Positions 5,716 through 7,423 of a DNA stretch of 7,423 bases are shown here, piece after piece. This DNA is from Thermoleophilia bacterium. Its GTDB lineage: Bacteria; Actinomycetota; Thermoleophilia; Gaiellales; F1-60-MAGs149. How positions within the stretch are numbered: the first letter of the stretch is position 1; every line of letters starts with the position of its first letter. The position numbers and the translations under genes were made by a program. The DNA lies in the NCBI GenBank assembly GCA_016462095.1, contig JAEMTW010000010.1, positions 12,288-19,710 of the forward strand. Direction: 5' to 3'. The notes under the pieces are model-generated. The model was not told where the DNA came from and did not search any database. It saw nothing but the letters and a program-made list of their open reading frames with translations.

Positions 5716-7305
5716 CTAGTGGGCGAGCTCGCTGGTGCGCGACTCGCGGATCACGGTCACCTTGATCTGACCCGGGTATTCGAGCGAATCCTCGATCTCG
5801 GCGGCGATTTCTCGGGCCAAGAGCGCTGCCATGTCGTCGCTGACCTCGCTGGGCTTGACCATCACACGCACATCGCGACCGGCCTGCATCGCGAAGCAGC
5901 GCTCCACGCCGGGGTGACGCATGGCGATCTCTTCGAGCGCCTCGAGCCGCTTGACGTACTGCTCGAGGCTCTCGCCGCGCGCGCCAGGTCGGGCGGCCGA
6001 AATTGCGTCGGCGGCGATCACCAAGATCGCTTCTACAGAATTGGGCTCGACGTCATAGTGGTGCGCCTCAGCGGCGTGCGCGACCGCCTCGCTCTCGCCG
6101 TACTTGCGGCAAAACTGTCCCGAGATCACCGCATGAGGACCTTCGACCTCGTGCGTGACAGCCTTGCCGATGTCGTGCAGGAGCGCGGCTCGGCGAGCGA
6201 CACGTTCGTCGACCCCAAGCTCGATCGCCATGATCGCAGCGAGGTGTGAGCATTCGAGGGAATGCTTAAGCACGTTTTGGCCGTACGACGTGCGGTAGTT
6301 GAGGCGACCGAGAATGGCCAGCAATTCGGGGTCAAGTCCGGGAACATTCGCTTCGAACGAAGCCTGCTCGCCGGCCTCGCGGATCTTCTCCTCGATCTCT
6401 TCCTTCGCGGCGTAGTACGTCTCCTCGATACGGGCCGGATGGATCCGCCCGTCAGCGAGCAGATTCTCCAGCGTGATGCGAGCAATCTCGCGGCGCACTC
6501 CGTCGAACGCCGACAGCACGACTGCGCCGGGCGTATCGTCGATGATCACATCGACGCCAGTGGTTGCCTCGAAGGCGCGGATGTTTCGACCCTCGCGACC
6601 AATGATTCGACCCTTCAGGTCGTCAGATGGCAACTGCACGGTCGAGACAGTGGTCGCGGCTGCGTAGCTAGACGCCGTTCGTTGAATGCTGGTCGCAATG
6701 ATCGAACGGGCACGGCGATCCCCGTCTTGCTTGGCCTCTTCCTCAATCCGGCGAACGAGCTGTGCTGCGTCATGGCGCGCAGTCTCTTCCACGCGGCTGA
6801 GCAGCTGCACCCGCGCCTCGTCGGAGGTCATGCCGCCGACGCGCTCCAGCTCGCGATCGGCCCGGGCCTGCGTCTCTCGTAGCGCGGCTTCGGCATCGGC
6901 CAGCGCGAGTGCCTGCTGCGCTGTCGCCTGCTCGCGCTCGAGCGCGAGCGCCTCGCTCTTGGCGGTCAGGTCCTCTCGTGCAGCAATGCGCTCCTCAAGG
7001 CGCGTAATCTCTGCGCGTCGCTCGTCGAGGCTCTGCTCGAGCTCCCGCCGCAACTCAAGCAGGTGCTCCTTGCCGTCAATCGTCGCCTCTTTGCGGATCG
7101 TGTCGGCTTCGCGGTGGGCAGTTGCCACGGCTCGCTCGGCGTCGGCGCGAAATGCCTCAGCTTCCTGGCGTCGTGTTTCGGCCTCCTTGAGCGCCGCGTC
7201 ACTTGCGCTGCGATCTTGAGCATGCGATCGCTGGCGCACGATGATGCCGCCGATTGCGCCGCCTATGACCAGCGCAGCCACGGCTGCGAGAACGGTCTCA
7301 AGCAC
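5716..7305 (-). CDS. rny: Ribonuclease Y (membrane-anchored endoribonuclease)
   Basis: RNase Y is a membrane-tethered endoribonuclease that starts mRNA decay in Bacillota and many other bacteria lacking RNase E. The 529-residue protein shows the complete layout. Residues 1-23 form one hydrophobic anchor (LAAVAALVIGGAIGGIIV). Roughly 33-200 is a long charged coiled coil rich in Ala, Glu and Arg. A KH RNA-binding domain follows, with GRIIGREGRNIR at 232-243. The HD hydrolase domain has LKHSLECSHLA (His348), LLHDIGKA (His377-Asp378), HH at 415-416 and AADAISAARPGARGE around Asp433. The C-terminal region ends with PGQIKVTVIRESR. The GTG at 7305 is chosen because AGGAG lies 6 nt upstream; the nearby ATG at 7310 is out of frame and too close to that site. 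It is the first visible gene of the run, so expression of miaB, miaA and dap genes may depend on its upstream region. The stop is TAG. Confidence 0.97.
   Translation of the reverse strand: MLETVLAAVAALVIGGAIGGIIVRQRSHAQDRSASDAALKEAETRRQEAEAFRADAERAVATAHREADTIRKEATIDGKEHLLELRRELEQSLDERRAEITRLEERIAAREDLTAKSEALALEREQATAQQALALADAEAALRETQARADRELERVGGMTSDEARVQLLSRVEETARHDAAQLVRRIEEEAKQDGDRRARSIIATSIQRTASSYAAATTVSTVQLPSDDLKGRIIGREGRNIRAFEATTGVDVIIDDTPGAVVLSAFDGVRREIARITLENLLADGRIHPARIEETYYAAKEEIEEKIREAGEQASFEANVPGLDPELLAILGRLNYRTSYGQNVLKHSLECSHLAAIMAIELGVDERVARRAALLHDIGKAVTHEVEGPHAVISGQFCRKYGESEAVAHAAEAHHYDVEPNSVEAILVIAADAISAARPGARGESLEQYVKRLEALEEIAMRHPGVERCFAMQAGRDVRVMVKPSEVSDDMAALLAREIAAEIEDSLEYPGQIKVTVIRESRTSELAH
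6930..6949. repeat. 20-bp perfect palindrome within rny
   Basis: Ten bases on each side of 6939/6940 are exact reverse complements, centred on CTCGAG. It lies in the codons for the A-L-A-L-E-R-E stretch of the RNase Y coiled coil (about residues 119-125). The palindrome is certain from the sequence, but its cause may simply be alternating GCG/CTC/GAG codons. Confidence 0.5.
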
Positions 7306-7311
7306 GTCATT

Positions 7312-7316
7312 CTCCT
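7312..7316 (-). promoter_or_regulatory. rny ribosome binding site
   Basis: AGGAG on the minus strand lies 6 nt before the GTG at 7305. It decides the start: an ATG at 7308-7310 lies between them but would be only one base from the Shine-Dalgarno and is not in the rny frame. Confidence 0.8.
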
Positions 7317-7330
7317 GATGTCCGGTACGA

Positions 7331-7349
7331 ACTGTCTTGATCAGACAGT
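7331..7349. repeat. Perfect 7-bp inverted repeat in the rny leader
   Basis: On the plus strand ACTGTCT (7331-7337) and AGACAGT (7343-7349) are exact reverse complements around a 5-base centre. The repeat lies about 15 bases upstream of the rny Shine-Dalgarno. It could be a dimeric repressor operator or, in the rny mRNA, a small stem-loop with a GAUCA loop. No U-tract follows on either strand, so it is unlikely to be an intrinsic terminator. The structure is seen directly; its function is unknown. Confidence 0.5.
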
Positions 7350-7386
7350 GGAAGTTTCTGTCCGGAAGGCTAGCGTGCTCTGGGTG

Positions 7387-7399
7387 GCGGCTCGGCCGC
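7387..7399 (-). terminator. Weak candidate: GC stem-loop after a possible upstream stop codon
   Basis: GCGGC and GCCGC pair around a 3-base loop, giving a 5-bp all-GC stem. It lies 18 bases downstream, in the minus direction, of a possible TAG stop at 7418-7420. It lacks a U-tract and the stem is short, so it could equally be chance in GC-rich DNA. Confidence 0.15.
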
Positions 7400-7423
7400 T
7401 TCCGGGGCGATGTGGCCCTAGTC

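Larger units (their letters stand above)
7306..7423 (-). promoter_or_regulatory. Leader / intergenic region upstream of rny
   Basis: This is the only sizeable non-coding stretch. It should hold the promoter of the seven-gene run unless transcription reads in from a gene beyond the window. I see no convincing -35/-10 pair on the minus strand; the closest -10-like string is TAGCCT (7367-7372), without a good -35. The region holds a perfect 7-bp inverted repeat (7331-7349), a TGTCCGG direct repeat on the plus strand (7319-7325 and 7359-7365, exactly 40 bases apart), and a short GC stem (7387-7399). An in-frame GAC-TAG at 7418-7423 could be the end of an upstream minus-strand gene, but six bases cannot establish that. 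Confidence 0.4.

Noticed and set aside
6262..7219. Plus-strand frames opposite rny, including a Ser/Arg/Ala-rich one
   Set aside because: Their repetitive composition is simply the reverse of the RNase Y coiled-coil codons.
7418..7423. Possible stop codon of a gene upstream of rny
   Set aside because: GAC-TAG is too little sequence to assign a gene, although a neighbour on the same strand is plausible.

Overview
The window is GC-rich (low-to-mid 60s percent by eye) and almost entirely protein-coding. Every gene lies on the minus strand, so transcription runs from high to low coordinates. I read it as chromosomal housekeeping DNA from an actinobacterium-like organism. DapE resembles the Gram-positive/actinobacterial form, and the order miaB-miaA-...-dapF echoes the miaB...miaA-dapF neighbourhood of Actinobacteria. 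RNase Y is present, unlike mycobacteria and streptomycetes, which rely on RNase E-type enzymes. A deep-branching lineage such as Thermoleophilia would fit, but that placement is inference.

Layout in transcription order: a 118-base leader (7306-7423) holding a 7-bp inverted repeat and a clear ribosome binding site; rny (RNase Y, 5716-7305); miaB (tRNA methylthiotransferase, 4386-5705); miaA (tRNA dimethylallyltransferase, 3463-4371); dapD (2635-3444); dapE (1575-2642); dapF (784-1578); and a PLP aminotransferase, probably dapC (1-780), cut by the window edge. Gaps between genes range from an 8-nt overlap to 18 nt (27 nt or less whichever starts are chosen). No terminator is visible between genes, so the seven are probably one transcription unit.

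The genes form three functional blocks: mRNA decay (RNase Y); the two sequential steps of ms2i6A37 tRNA modification (MiaA prenylates A37, MiaB methylthiolates it); and the succinylase route to meso-diaminopimelate (DapD succinylates, DapC transaminates, DapE desuccinylates, DapF epimerises), which feeds peptidoglycan and lysine. All four enzymes of that branch downstream of tetrahydrodipicolinate are encoded side by side.

I found no mobile element, CRISPR array, RNA gene, phage gene or clear new system. The points worth a second look are modest: the composition of the dap cluster, the DapC/DapL ambiguity of the aminotransferase, a bias to TAG stops, the leader inverted repeat, a 20-bp palindrome inside rny, and a variant substrate-loop motif in MiaA.
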